From contig NZ_LN852693.1 of NCBI RefSeq assembly GCF_001244545.1, positions 75,631-139,630 on the forward strand: a stretch of DNA of 64,000 bases. Direction: 5' to 3'. The notes under the pieces were generated by a model. The model did not search any database. It saw only the letters and a program-made list of their open reading frames with translations, and had not been told where the DNA came from. Every line of letters starts with the position of its first letter. Position 1 is the first letter of the stretch. The position numbers and the translations under genes were made by a program. Source of the stretch: Candidatus Stoquefichus sp. SB1. Lineage in GTDB: Bacteria; Bacillota_I; Bacilli_A; Erysipelotrichales; Coprobacillaceae. Below are positions 37,033-46,021 of this stretch, piece by piece.

Positions 37033-38466
37033 ATGAATTTTGAACAGGTTATTGGATTAGAAGTCCATTGTGAATTGAAAACAAACTCTAAAATGTTTTC
37101 TGCTGCCCCAGTTACATTTGGGGAAGAACCCAATACAATGATTAATGAAGTAGATATGGGAATGACAGGAACAATGCCCGTATTAAATAAACGTGGTGTT
37201 GAGTTTGCCATTCGTGTATGCCATGCTTTACACATGGAAATAGATGAATTATTATGTTTTGATCGTAAGAATTATTATTATTCTGATTTACCTAAAGGCT
37301 TTCAGATTACTCAGGATAAAAGACCAATTGGTAGAAATGGTTATTTAGATATTGAAGTTGATGGACAAATGACACGGGTTGAAATTGAACGTTTGCATAT
37401 GGAAGAAGATACTGCAAAACAATTCCATTTTGATGATTATTCTCTTATTGATTATAATCGTGCTGGTATTCCATTGATCGAAATTGTCACAAGACCTAAT
37501 ATTAGAAGTGGAGCCCAGGCAGCTGCTTACTTAGAAAAATTAAGACAGATTTTCTTATATACAGATGTTTCAGATGCAAAGATGGAAGAAGGATCAATGC
37601 GTTGTGATGTCAATATTTCTATTCGTCCATTTGGAAGTGAAGAATTTGGAATTAGAACAGAAATCAAAAACTTGAATTCTATTTCTAATGTCCAAAAAGC
37701 CATCGAATTTGAAGCAATGCGTCAAGAAAAAGTATTGATTCAAGGTGGTGAAGTTTTACAGGAAACAAGACGTTTTGATGAAGATACCAAAGAAACTGTC
37801 ATGATGCGTGCTAAAGGGGATGCTGTTGATTATAAGTATTATACGGAACCTAATATTTTGCCTATTCGTCTTGATCATCAATGGGTGATGGATATTAAAG
37901 AAAACTTGCCAATGCTTGCAGAGGAAAGAGAAAAAATTTATATTGAGAATTATAGTTTACCAAAGACAGATGCACATATTCTTGTTTCTAGTAAAGATAT
38001 TTCTGATTTTTATGAAGAAACAATTACAACATGTCAAGAATATAAATTGGTTTGTAACTGGTTATTAGGTGAAGTTCAGGCTTATTTAAATAAAGCAGGA
38101 CTCACAATTCAGCAAACAAAGTTAACACCACTTTATTTAGGAAAAATGATTACATTTATTCAAGATGGAACAATTTCATCTAAACAAGCAAAAAAAGTCT
38201 TTGAATGTTTAATGGCTGAAGGAAAAGATCCTGAAATCATTATTGAAGAAAAAGGGATGAAACAAATTTCTGATGTTGAGACTTTAACACATATTATTAA
38301 TGAAGTTCTTGATCAAAATGAACAGTCAATTCAGGATTTTGCTGCTGGTAAGGATCGTGCTGTAGGATTTTTAGTTGGTCAAATTATGAAGAAAACAGGT
38401 GGACAAGCGAATCCTAAAATTACAAATCAGCTTTTGATTCAATTGTTAAAAGAAAGAACAAAATAA
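37033..38466 (+). CDS. gatB: Asp/Glu-tRNA amidotransferase subunit B
   Basis: The kinase/transamidase subunit, 477 residues. Opens EQVIGLEVHCELKTNSKMFS, with CRACP-type cysteines replaced (CHALHMEID region), then YYYSDLPKGFQITQ, RCDVNISIRPFG and a C-terminal YqeY-like tRNA-binding domain. GGGAGGGG lies before the ATG. Presence of the complete GatCAB set suggests Gln-tRNA (and perhaps Asn-tRNA) is made indirectly. Confidence 0.96.
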   Translation: MNFEQVIGLEVHCELKTNSKMFSAAPVTFGEEPNTMINEVDMGMTGTMPVLNKRGVEFAIRVCHALHMEIDELLCFDRKNYYYSDLPKGFQITQDKRPIGRNGYLDIEVDGQMTRVEIERLHMEEDTAKQFHFDDYSLIDYNRAGIPLIEIVTRPNIRSGAQAAAYLEKLRQIFLYTDVSDAKMEEGSMRCDVNISIRPFGSEEFGIRTEIKNLNSISNVQKAIEFEAMRQEKVLIQGGEVLQETRRFDEDTKETVMMRAKGDAVDYKYYTEPNILPIRLDHQWVMDIKENLPMLAEEREKIYIENYSLPKTDAHILVSSKDISDFYEETITTCQEYKLVCNWLLGEVQAYLNKAGLTIQQTKLTPLYLGKMITFIQDGTISSKQAKKVFECLMAEGKDPEIIIEEKGMKQISDVETLTHIINEVLDQNEQSIQDFAAGKDRAVGFLVGQIMKKTGGQANPKITNQLLIQLLKERTK

Positions 38467-38491
38467 TGCCCTATACATTTGTGAGTATTTT

Positions 38492-38500
38492 TGGTACAAT
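38492..38500 (+). promoter_or_regulatory. Extended -10 promoter
   Basis: TGGTACAAT (TGn plus a 5/6 -10), 20 bases before the membrane-protein ATG. Confidence 0.5.
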
Positions 38501-38520
38501 GAGAGAAAGTAGGTGAGATA

Positions 38521-39258
38521 ATGGCAAAGAAATTTCAGTTTGATGATGAAGATGATATACCAGAAAGTGGATATCAGCAACCATCTCATATTGATGAATT
38601 AGAAAATATGAAGATGCAAGAATCAAGCGAACCAGTAGAAGATACATATGGATATACTGATGAATATGAAGATTTTGATGAAGAGGATAGTCAACCTATG
38701 AGTAAGAAAAAGAAAAAATTTGTATGGAAATGGTGGTATTATCTGTTAATTGCTTTGGCTGTTCTAATGATTGCATTTATTGTTTACATTTTTGTTTTGT
38801 CAAGTAATGATGGACCTGTTTATGGTAAAAGATGTGAAGGTTTAGTGACTATTCCTAAAGATTTACAAACAGCTGCGATAGATACGGTTAAGAAAGAGAA
38901 TTCTGATGTTCAAGATATAACAATTGAAATCGCATGTCGTCAGGTCAAAGTGGATATTGTCTATAAGGATAAAATGGATACAAAAAAAGCTCAGAAAATT
39001 GCTGAAAATGCAGTTCAAACTTTAGATAAACTTGTTGGAAAAACCAAAGAAGAAGGAAAAACATATAGTACATTATTTGGAAAAATTGATAATGTTAATC
39101 AGTATGAAGTGAATTTATTCTTAACTTCTCAAAATAGTGATGATTTTCCAATCTATGGAACAAAGAATGTTCAAAATGATGAATTTTCTTATACACTAGC
39201 AAGTGTACGAGATAAAGATAGTGCTGAAAAAGCAAAAGAGACATTAAATGATAATTAA
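38521..39258 (+). CDS. Single-pass membrane protein with acidic N-terminal domain
   Basis: A 245-residue protein that I do not recognise. About 60 acidic, low-complexity residues (for example YTDEYEDFDEEDSQ) are followed by a basic patch KKKKKF, one membrane segment (about 74-96) and an external domain of about 150 residues with two Cys. The topology predicts a cytoplasmic N-terminus and a folded outer domain. AGGTGAG lies before the ATG, and it has its own promoter and terminator. Confidence 0.75.
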   Translation: MAKKFQFDDEDDIPESGYQQPSHIDELENMKMQESSEPVEDTYGYTDEYEDFDEEDSQPMSKKKKKFVWKWWYYLLIALAVLMIAFIVYIFVLSSNDGPVYGKRCEGLVTIPKDLQTAAIDTVKKENSDVQDITIEIACRQVKVDIVYKDKMDTKKAQKIAENAVQTLDKLVGKTKEEGKTYSTLFGKIDNVNQYEVNLFLTSQNSDDFPIYGTKNVQNDEFSYTLASVRDKDSAEKAKETLNDN

Positions 39259-39282
39259 AAACGAGCATTGCTCGTTTTTTTT
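39258..39282 (+). terminator. Terminator overlapping the membrane-protein stop
   Basis: A perfect 9-bp stem AAAACGAGC / GCTCGTTTT (39258-39266 with 39270-39278), loop ATT, then T. Its first base is the end of the stop codon. The rlmD start follows 10 bases later. Confidence 0.85.
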
Positions 39283-39291
39283 GGAGGACTT

Positions 39292-40644
39292 ATGAAAAAA
39301 AACGAATATATTGAAGCAAAGTGTATTGATTATTCTCATGATGGACAAGGGATTGTTAAGGTAGAAGGATTTCCGGTTTTTGTTAAAAATATGTTGATTG
39401 ACGAAGTTGGAAAAGTGAAAATTATTAAGGTATTAAAAAATTATGCTGTTGGACGTTTAATTGAACTTTATCATTCTCACCCATGTCGTCAAGAGGCACG
39501 ATGTCCTTTATTTAAACAATGTGGTGGTTGTCATCTTCAGCATTTGTCAAAAGAAGGACAACAGGTATTTAAAACCAAACGAGTTCAGGATACATTGGAA
39601 CGTATTGGACATTGTCATGTAGAAGTGCTGCCTTGTTTTATGATGGATGAACCATGGTTTTATAGAAATAAGGTTCAAGTCCCTGTAGGATATCAGAATA
39701 ATAGATTGGTTAGTGGTTTTTATAAACAACATAGTAATGATATTATTCCTATGGAAAGATGCTATATTCAAAACGATGAATCCAATCAGTTGGTTAATCG
39801 TGCAAGGGAATTGCTTCAAGATGCTAAAGAAACAGCTTATGATAAGATAAGTCATAGTGGAAATATAAGACATATTCTTGTGAGATCAGCTTATGCAACA
39901 CAACAACTTATGCTTGTTTTTATTACTTATCAAAAGACAATTAAGGATATTGATTTTATTATAAAAACATTACAATTAGAATTTCCACATTTACAAACAA
40001 TTGTTCAAAATATTAATCAAAGACATGATAATGTTATTTTAGGAAAAGAAAATAAAATATTATGGGGTCCAGGTTATATAGAAGATCAATTGTTAGGAAA
40101 TACATATCGTATTTCAACACAATCGTTTTATCAGATTAATCCTAAACAGGTAGAATATTTATATCAAAAAGCGATTGAATATGCACAGTTAAAAGCAACT
40201 GATGAAGTGATTGATGCATATTGTGGAATTGGAACAATTTCACTATCTATGGCACAATATGTTGATAAAGTTTATGGTGTTGAAATTGTTGAACAGGCAA
40301 TTATTGATGCAAAAGAAAATGCTAAACGAAATCATATTCATAATGTTGAATTTACTTGTCAGGATGCTGGTGAATTTATGGTGAATTTTGCAAATGAAAA
40401 CAAACATATTGATGTTGTGATGGTGGATCCACCACGTAAAGGATGTTCAGAAGTATTTTTAAATCAACTGATAACTTTATCACCAGATAGAATTGTCTAT
40501 ATTTCTTGTGATGTGGCTACTCAGGCAAGAGATATTGCGTATCTTCAAGAACATGGGTACCAGGCGGATATTTGTCAGCCAGTTGACATGTTCCCACAAA
40601 GTTATCATATTGAAAATATTGTGCGACTATCACTTAAAAAGTGA
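39292..40644 (+). CDS. rlmD: RlmD/RumA-type 23S rRNA (uracil-5) methyltransferase
   Basis: A 450-residue enzyme of the TrmA/RlmD family. N-terminal TRAM domain (CIDYSHDGQGIVKVEG), then a 4Fe-4S cysteine set (CRQEARCPLFKQCGGC), the SAM-binding DAYCGIGTISL, DPPRKGCSE and the catalytic cysteine in YISCDVATQARD. It methylates C5 of a uracil in 23S rRNA; whether U1939 or U747/U1939 (RlmCD type) cannot be told. ATG 39292 is chosen since TTGGAGGAC lies just upstream. A terminator stem covers its last codons. Confidence 0.92.
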   Translation: MKKNEYIEAKCIDYSHDGQGIVKVEGFPVFVKNMLIDEVGKVKIIKVLKNYAVGRLIELYHSHPCRQEARCPLFKQCGGCHLQHLSKEGQQVFKTKRVQDTLERIGHCHVEVLPCFMMDEPWFYRNKVQVPVGYQNNRLVSGFYKQHSNDIIPMERCYIQNDESNQLVNRARELLQDAKETAYDKISHSGNIRHILVRSAYATQQLMLVFITYQKTIKDIDFIIKTLQLEFPHLQTIVQNINQRHDNVILGKENKILWGPGYIEDQLLGNTYRISTQSFYQINPKQVEYLYQKAIEYAQLKATDEVIDAYCGIGTISLSMAQYVDKVYGVEIVEQAIIDAKENAKRNHIHNVEFTCQDAGEFMVNFANENKHIDVVMVDPPRKGCSEVFLNQLITLSPDRIVYISCDVATQARDIAYLQEHGYQADICQPVDMFPQSYHIENIVRLSLKK

Positions 40645-40656
40645 TAGTTTTTTTTG
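40626..40656 (+). terminator. Terminator built into the end of rlmD
   Basis: A perfect 10-bp stem ACTATCACTT / AAGTGATAGT (40626-40635 with 40639-40648) then a run of T. The stop codon TGA (40642-40644) lies in the right arm, so the last five codons encode the stem. Confidence 0.9.
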
Positions 40657-40714
40657 TTATAAAGTTGATTAAGACAAGTATATTATTACATGATTATCCA
40701 TTTTTTAACAGTAC

Positions 40715-40751
40715 ACAAAGTTGCATATAATCTTGTTTTATGCAACTTTGT
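40715..40751. promoter_or_regulatory. Long inverted repeat, candidate operator of the umuC-yolD unit
   Basis: Perfect 13-bp arms ACAAAGTTGCATA (40715-40727) and TATGCAACTTTGT (40739-40751) with an 11-bp spacer. It overlaps the -35 and spacer of the predicted promoter and has no T run, so it reads as a repressor site rather than a terminator. The sequence is not the Bacillus LexA box. Confidence 0.65.
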
Positions 40752-40761
40752 ATGCTAAAAT
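40733..40761 (+). promoter_or_regulatory. Promoter of the Y-family polymerase gene
   Basis: TTGTTT (40733-40738), a 17-bp spacer and TAAAAT (40756-40761). The right arm of the inverted repeat fills most of the spacer. Confidence 0.55.
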
Positions 40762-40794
40762 AAATGTGTCATAAAAATGGTGGAGGTTAAAGAG

Positions 40795-42312
40795 ATGAGA
40801 AGTGATAAACATATATACATGGCAATTGATTTAAAATCTTTTTATGCTTCAGTTGAATGTGTTGAAAGAAATCTTGATCCATTAACAACCCATCTTGTTG
40901 TTGCTGATTCAAGTCGAACTGAAAAGACAATCTGTTTAGCAGTTTCACCATCATTAAAAAAATATGGACTTCCAGGAAGAGCACGTTTATTTGAAGTTGT
41001 TCAAAAAGTCAAAGAAATCAATCAGGATAGACGAAGAAAAGCACCAGGATATCAACTGATTGGAGAATCCTATAAAGAAGCAGAATTACTCAATCATAAG
41101 CAACTCGCATTGTCATATATTATTGCACCACCAAGAATGGCTTTTTATTTGGATTATAGTGCCAGAATATATCAGATTTATCTTAAATATGTAGCACCTG
41201 AAGATATTCATGTTTATTCAATTGATGAAGTCTTTATTGATATGACAGGTTATTTGCATAGTTGTCATATGACGCCTAAAGAATTTGCCAAAAAGATTAT
41301 TCTTGATATTTTTGAAACAACTGGACTCACTGCAACAGCAGGTATTGGAAGCAATTTGTATTTATGTAAAGTGGCGATGGATATTGTTGCTAAACATATT
41401 AAACCTGATGAACATGGTGTGAGAATTGCACAATTGGATGAATTGCGATATCGTCAGTATTTATGGAATCATCAGCCAATTACTGATTTTTGGAGAGTTG
41501 GTAGAGGTTATGCCAAGAAATTAGCCAATGTAGGCATTTATACAATGGGAGATATTGCGAAATGTTCAATTGGCAAAAGCAAGGACTATTATAATGAAGA
41601 TTTGCTTTATCAGATGTTTGGTGTCAATGCAGAATTACTGATTGATCATGCCTGGGGTTATGAATCGTGTACAATGGCTGATATTAAGAATTATAAACCG
41701 GCTCATAATAGTATTGGAACTGGTCAGGTATTAAGTTGTCCTTATGATTTTGATAAAACAAAATTGGTTGTTAAGGAAATGCTGGATTTGTTATCGTTAG
41801 ATTTGGTTGATAAAGGACTTGTAACTGATCAAATTGTTTTAACAATAGGATATGATATTGATAATTTGAAAAATAAACAATATCAGGGAGAAGTTGTGAC
41901 TGATTATTATGGTCGTAAAATTCCTAAACATGCTCATGGAACTGCTCGTCTTGATCGACAGACAGCGTCTGGGTATCTTATGACAATAGCAGTTATGGAA
42001 TTGTTTGATCGGATTGTAGATAAAAAATTATTTGTGAGAAGAATTCATCTTTCAGCTCATCATCTTGTTGATGAAGAAGTAATAGAAAATAAAGAATTTT
42101 TTCATCAAATAGATATTTTTACAGATTATGATGTTTTAAAGAAACAACAAGAAATGCAAAAACAAATTTTAGAGAAAGAAAAACGTCTGCAAAAAGCAAC
42201 ATTACAATTAAAGAAAAAATATGGTAAAAATGCTGTGCTTAAAGGAATGAATTTAGAAGAAGGAGCGAGAACCATTGAACGTAATGGAACGATTGGTGGT
42301 CATAAAGCTTAA
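40795..42312 (+). CDS. Y-family DNA polymerase (UmuC/UvrX type)
   Basis: A 505-residue translesion polymerase-type protein. Catalytic carboxylates are visible in MAIDLKSFYASVEC (Asp) and VYSIDEVFID (Asp-Glu), with the thumb/HhH region GIGSNLYLCKVAMDI and FWRVGRGYAKKLANVGI following. The DLKSFYA form and extra length (505 versus about 350 for DinB) match the Firmicute UvrX/YqjW branch. Such genes are usually DNA-damage induced. ATG 40795 is chosen with GGTGGAGG 9 bases upstream. A YolD-like gene follows after 14 bases, the usual partner. Confidence 0.88.
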   Translation: MRSDKHIYMAIDLKSFYASVECVERNLDPLTTHLVVADSSRTEKTICLAVSPSLKKYGLPGRARLFEVVQKVKEINQDRRRKAPGYQLIGESYKEAELLNHKQLALSYIIAPPRMAFYLDYSARIYQIYLKYVAPEDIHVYSIDEVFIDMTGYLHSCHMTPKEFAKKIILDIFETTGLTATAGIGSNLYLCKVAMDIVAKHIKPDEHGVRIAQLDELRYRQYLWNHQPITDFWRVGRGYAKKLANVGIYTMGDIAKCSIGKSKDYYNEDLLYQMFGVNAELLIDHAWGYESCTMADIKNYKPAHNSIGTGQVLSCPYDFDKTKLVVKEMLDLLSLDLVDKGLVTDQIVLTIGYDIDNLKNKQYQGEVVTDYYGRKIPKHAHGTARLDRQTASGYLMTIAVMELFDRIVDKKLFVRRIHLSAHHLVDEEVIENKEFFHQIDIFTDYDVLKKQQEMQKQILEKEKRLQKATLQLKKKYGKNAVLKGMNLEEGARTIERNGTIGGHKA

Positions 42313-42326
42313 TGAAAGGAAGAAAT

Positions 42327-42740
42327 ATGAATTACATTCATGATTATTCAGATATCTTAAAAATAACTTATCAGAAATCTTCTCGTCATCCACATATGTC
42401 TAGAAAAGAAAGAGCTGCTCAATTTGCACCTTTTGCAGCTTTAACAGGGCATAAAGAAGTGATTAAGGAAACTGCTCGATTGACAGATTCAAAGAAGAGA
42501 CTTGATGAGAATCAGAAAATTCTTGTTAATTACCAATTGCAGGAAATATTGCATCAATTGCCTCATCATCCTTATGTGAAAATAACATATTTTCAACCTG
42601 ATGGATTCAAACAGGGTGGACACTATATAACGATTGTAGGTAATGTTTCAAAAATTGATGAATATGAACGTATCATTATTTTAGAAGATTATACAAAAAT
42701 TTTGATAAATGACATTTATCAAATAGAATTGATTTCATAG
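42327..42740 (+). CDS. YolD-like protein, partner of the Y-family polymerase
   Basis: A 137-residue protein with the YolD-family core MSRKERAAQFAPFAALTGH (about 24-42) and a following helical plus beta region. YolD-like proteins are encoded beside UmuC-type polymerases in Firmicutes and may play a UmuD-like role; direct function is uncertain. ATG 42327 has AAAGGAAG upstream; an in-frame ATG at 42312 overlaps the polymerase stop and lacks such a site. Confidence 0.82.
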   Translation: MNYIHDYSDILKITYQKSSRHPHMSRKERAAQFAPFAALTGHKEVIKETARLTDSKKRLDENQKILVNYQLQEILHQLPHHPYVKITYFQPDGFKQGGHYITIVGNVSKIDEYERIIILEDYTKILINDIYQIELIS

Positions 42741-42906
42741 AAAGTGCTATTCAATCTAAAAAGAGTTTATTGATGTTATCTTATGATTGCTAGTTATAGA
42801 TGAATCGTGTAATATAAGAAAGGGAAATGAAGAATAGTGGTCATGAAATAAAGAACTTTAAGACAATGATAAAAAATCAAGATTGAAATATAAGGAGATA
42901 ATGAAT

Positions 42907-44109
42907 ATGAAAAGAAATAACCCAAAAGTGGTGATTTCTCCTGAAGGAGAAACATGGCTTGATAAAGGACAAATGTGGATGTATAAAAATAATGTGATGG
43001 AATTAGATGATTCCATTGAAAATGGAGCATTGGTTGATATTGTGACAGTGAATGGAAAATATATGGGAACTGGTTTTCTATCTAAGCATAGTCATATTAC
43101 TGTTCGTATTTTATCAAAAGATAGAAATGATGTATTGGATAGAAACTTTTTTAAAAAAAGAATTCAATTTGCTTATGATTTTCGTAAAACATTAGAAGCA
43201 GACAATATCACAAATTGCCGATTGGTTTTTGGAGAGGCTGATTTGCTTCCTGGTTTAACTGTAGATAGATACAATGATATTTTGGTTTGTCAAATCAGTT
43301 CATATGGATTAGAGAAGAGAAAAGATATGATCTATGAATTGTTAATGGAAGTTTTAAAAGAAGACCATCAGGATATTAAGGGGATTTATGAAAGAAATGA
43401 CATTAAGGTTCGTAGTAAAGAAGGATTGCCATTAGAGAAGGGATACTGGAAGAATGCCGATTTACCAACAACGACTATTATTAGAGAAAATGGGATTCTT
43501 TTACATGTAGATATTGAAAATGGTCAAAAGACTGGATACTTTTTAGATCAAAAAGCCAATCGTTATTTATTAAGACAGATGGCACATGGGAAAAAAGTAT
43601 TGGATTGTTTTAGCCATACGGGAGGATTTGCTTTAAATGCTGCTTATGGTCATGCAAAAGAAGTTGTTGCAGTAGATGTGTCTCAAACAGCTTTAGATCA
43701 GGGATATCATAATGCGTTGCTTAATTCTTTAGAAGATAAGATTACTTTTACTCAAGATGATGTCTTTGATTATTTAGATAAATGTAAAGTAGGACAATTT
43801 GATATCATTGTTTTAGATCCACCAGCTTTTACAAAATCACGCCGAACAATTGATCATGCTTATAACGGCTATAAAAAGATTAATATGAAAGCTATGAATC
43901 TTTTAAAAAAGGGTGGTTATTTACTGACTTGTAGCTGTTCACGTTTTATGGAAACAGATCATTTTGAAAAAATGTTAAGAGAATCTGCTTATGAGGCAGG
44001 AGTTACTTTAAAACAAGTATCTGTTACACAACAAAATCATGATCATCCGATTTTATGGACTATGGAAGAAACATCATATTTAAAATTTTATATTTTCCAA
44101 ATCATTTAA
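42907..44109 (+). CDS. Class I rRNA methyltransferase, RlmI-like
   Basis: A 400-residue enzyme with an N-terminal PUA domain (VVISPEGETWLDKGQMWMYKN), the RlmI/RlmK central domain and a SAM-binding Rossmann fold: VLDCFSHTGGFALNAA, VAVDVSQTAL, IIVLDPPAFTKSR and LTCSCSRFM. RlmI methylates C5 of C1962 in 23S rRNA in E. coli; this is the likely activity. ATG 42907 is chosen with AAGGAG 9 bases upstream. Upstream 42741-42890 holds nothing I can support. Confidence 0.88.
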   Translation: MKRNNPKVVISPEGETWLDKGQMWMYKNNVMELDDSIENGALVDIVTVNGKYMGTGFLSKHSHITVRILSKDRNDVLDRNFFKKRIQFAYDFRKTLEADNITNCRLVFGEADLLPGLTVDRYNDILVCQISSYGLEKRKDMIYELLMEVLKEDHQDIKGIYERNDIKVRSKEGLPLEKGYWKNADLPTTTIIRENGILLHVDIENGQKTGYFLDQKANRYLLRQMAHGKKVLDCFSHTGGFALNAAYGHAKEVVAVDVSQTALDQGYHNALLNSLEDKITFTQDDVFDYLDKCKVGQFDIIVLDPPAFTKSRRTIDHAYNGYKKINMKAMNLLKKGGYLLTCSCSRFMETDHFEKMLRESAYEAGVTLKQVSVTQQNHDHPILWTMEETSYLKFYIFQII

Positions 44110-44142
44110 AGAGTAGAATTTATTTTATTGATGATTGGATAG

Positions 44143-44230
44143 AAAAAGCAGTTATGATTGAAATGAAGAGCACCCCATAATTTGAACAAACAAATTATGG
44201 AGATGCACTTCAAAAATAACTGCTTTTTTT
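44143..44230. terminator. Three-tier hairpin between convergent genes
   Basis: An outer perfect 13-bp stem (44143-44155 with 44216-44228), a middle GAAG-A-GCA step (44165-44172 with 44204-44211, one mismatch) and an inner perfect 10-bp stem CCATAATTTG / CAAATTATGG (44175-44184 with 44191-44200). It ends in a T run and serves both strands. Much larger than other terminators here; a stable small RNA is an alternative. Confidence 0.75.
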
Positions 44231-44233
44231 AAA

Positions 44234-44953
44234 TTAGAAATGAATATATTTTTGAGGATCGATGAGTGAAGCGGCATCTTGATCACAAATGACAGTAAAA
44301 TTAGGATGAAGTTTAAGAATCGTGGCTGGAACATCCTGATTAATAGGTTCATCTAAAAATCTTTGTAAGATTTCAGCTTTTTCTTTACCATTAACAATCA
44401 TAACCAGATGTTTCACACGCATTAAACTTTTTGGCCCCATTGTCAAAGTAAATGGTTGGCGTGGTCGATCGCCATAAGTTGGATTAACAGCTTGCTTATC
44501 TTTAAAGTCAATACAATAAGTATAACTATCAAAAGGTGTACAACGTGGACAATTGCCACAGAAATGACCATCATGTCCTAGACCAATAACCATAACATCA
44601 ATTCCACCAGCATTGCGGATTTCATTATCGTAATTTTGCCAATTATCAGGATTCATAATATGAATACGTTTATCAGGAATATGCGCATCACGAAAAAACA
44701 AATCCTGCATGTCTTTCCAGTTGGGTCCATATGGTTCGTCTATAAATGGATTTTCATCAAAGAGATAATATTGTATATCTTTGAATTTTTCTTGATCTTT
44801 AACATAGGGAATCATCATTTCATACATTGTTTTGGGTGATCGCCCAGATGTTAAAGAGATATTCACGCGCTTATCTTGCATCATTGCACCTAACAAAATA
44901 AACATAGCACTTTCACTCATTTTGTGTTCATTTTCTTCAATTATTAGTTTCAT
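44234..44953 (-). CDS. NagB-like glucosamine-6-phosphate deaminase family protein
   Basis: A 239-residue protein of the NagB/6-phosphogluconolactonase fold: ISLTSGRSPKTMYE (sugar-phosphate loop), YYLFDENPF, IDVMVIGLGHDGHFCGNCP (catalytic Asp-His region, NagB has GxGxDGHxxFNEP) and FTLTMGPKSLM. The altered GNCP in place of FNEP and shorter C-terminus suggest a divergent subgroup, so exact substrate is uncertain. It has a good promoter upstream and shares the three-tier hairpin with rlmI. Confidence 0.8.
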   Translation of the reverse strand: MKLIIEENEHKMSESAMFILLGAMMQDKRVNISLTSGRSPKTMYEMMIPYVKDQEKFKDIQYYLFDENPFIDEPYGPNWKDMQDLFFRDAHIPDKRIHIMNPDNWQNYDNEIRNAGGIDVMVIGLGHDGHFCGNCPRCTPFDSYTYCIDFKDKQAVNPTYGDRPRQPFTLTMGPKSLMRVKHLVMIVNGKEKAEILQRFLDEPINQDVPATILKLHPNFTVICDQDAASLIDPQKYIHF

Positions 44954-44988
44954 TTTTTTCTCCTTAATATAATGATTTTCATAATTTT

Positions 44989-45017
44989 AGTATAACGATT
45001 TTTTAACGGTGGGTCAA
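44989..45017 (-). promoter_or_regulatory. Promoter of the NagB-like gene
   Basis: On the minus strand TTGACC (45017-45012), a 17-bp spacer and TATACT (44994-44989), 36 bases before the ATG. Confidence 0.7.
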
Positions 45018-45118
45018 GATAACTGTATATAGTAAAAATAAATAATCATAACTATCCATAGTCAACACATACAATTTTAAAATGAATATAATCGCAACTG
45101 CTTTGCATTTGACTAATA

Positions 45119-46021
45119 TCAATTATTTAAGACTTGAGTTTTGAATTCTTCATAACTGATATCCTGAAAAATAAGTTCAAAAACTTTATCCAACTGTTCC
45201 ATTGTACATGTCTTTAACCACTCTAATGAACAGTTCGGATATTTTCCTTTGATGATTTTTAGACAGTTTTCTCGTTTTTCTTCTGCTTTTCCTTCAGCAA
45301 TCCCACTTTTCTTAGATTGCATCATTCTTGATTTAATAATAAGCCTATCTCTTTCAATATTACAATAAGTGAGAAATTCATCTGAGTTCTGATAATCTTC
45401 ATATAAGCGAATAACTTCTTCTCCTAATTTCGTTTTCGGCTTTTTCTTATGATTCTCCTCATCTGCAAACATCCAAAATACCTCTCTGATACCTTCACTT
45501 TTTAATTCCATATTATCTGCCTCCATTCTTTGTGTCTGTAAGATATGAAACTCCAATAATCCTTTTTCCATCATTATCTGATACTGATCATCGTATAATC
45601 GTGCAATATGATAGTCATGATCATAATTTTTAACAGGTGACCCTGTATAAATAATCAGCTGTATTACTTTTTCAAGTTCTCCGTAGTTTTTGCCATCCTG
45701 TAGCTGTCGTTCTACCAGTCTCATTGCATAAAGCTGAAATCTTCCAAGTTCATCCTCACCGATATATCCATTCTGCATTTCAAAATTATAGTATCTTCCA
45801 AAATCATCCTTAACCACAACATCTAAAACCATCTTAGAACTTTCTTTGTTCAGCCCATATGTATCACAATAGACAACTTCAACTATACTCATATCATCAT
45901 AGCCAGAAACACAACTGCAAAGTTCCCTTCGAAAGTTTTCGCTATGATGCATCAGGTAATGAAAAAAATAATCCGAACAGAATAATGAAACTCCTTTTTT
46001 TCCTTGTTTGTTTTGACTCAT
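45119..46021 (-). CDS. Rpn-family PD-(D/E)XK nuclease (recombination-promoting / transposase-like)
   Basis: A 300-residue protein of the PDDEXK_2/Rpn type. The nuclease core shows MVLDVVVKDDFGRYYNFEMQ (about 63-82), giving the D...ExQ active site, followed by QLYAMRLVERQL and VIQLIIYTGSPV. The C-terminal third is charged and helical and contains a KSGIAEGKAEEKREN segment typical of the family. Members are common multicopy genes in gut Firmicutes; Rpn proteins nick DNA and promote RecA-independent recombination or act in phage defence. AAAGGATA lies upstream of the ATG. Confidence 0.85.
   Translation of the reverse strand: MSQNKQGKKGVSLFCSDYFFHYLMHHSENFRRELCSCVSGYDDMSIVEVVYCDTYGLNKESSKMVLDVVVKDDFGRYYNFEMQNGYIGEDELGRFQLYAMRLVERQLQDGKNYGELEKVIQLIIYTGSPVKNYDHDYHIARLYDDQYQIMMEKGLLEFHILQTQRMEADNMELKSEGIREVFWMFADEENHKKKPKTKLGEEVIRLYEDYQNSDEFLTYCNIERDRLIIKSRMMQSKKSGIAEGKAEEKRENCLKIIKGKYPNCSLEWLKTCTMEQLDKVFELIFQDISYEEFKTQVLNN

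Noticed and set aside
40715-40751. Reading the inverted repeat before the polymerase gene as the rlmD terminator
   Set aside because: rlmD already ends in a strong terminator at 40626-40656, and this repeat has no T run and overlaps a promoter.
44143-44230. Reading the three-tier hairpin as the end of a mobile element
   Set aside because: No target duplication, no transposase and no second copy in the window; it fits a terminator between convergent genes.
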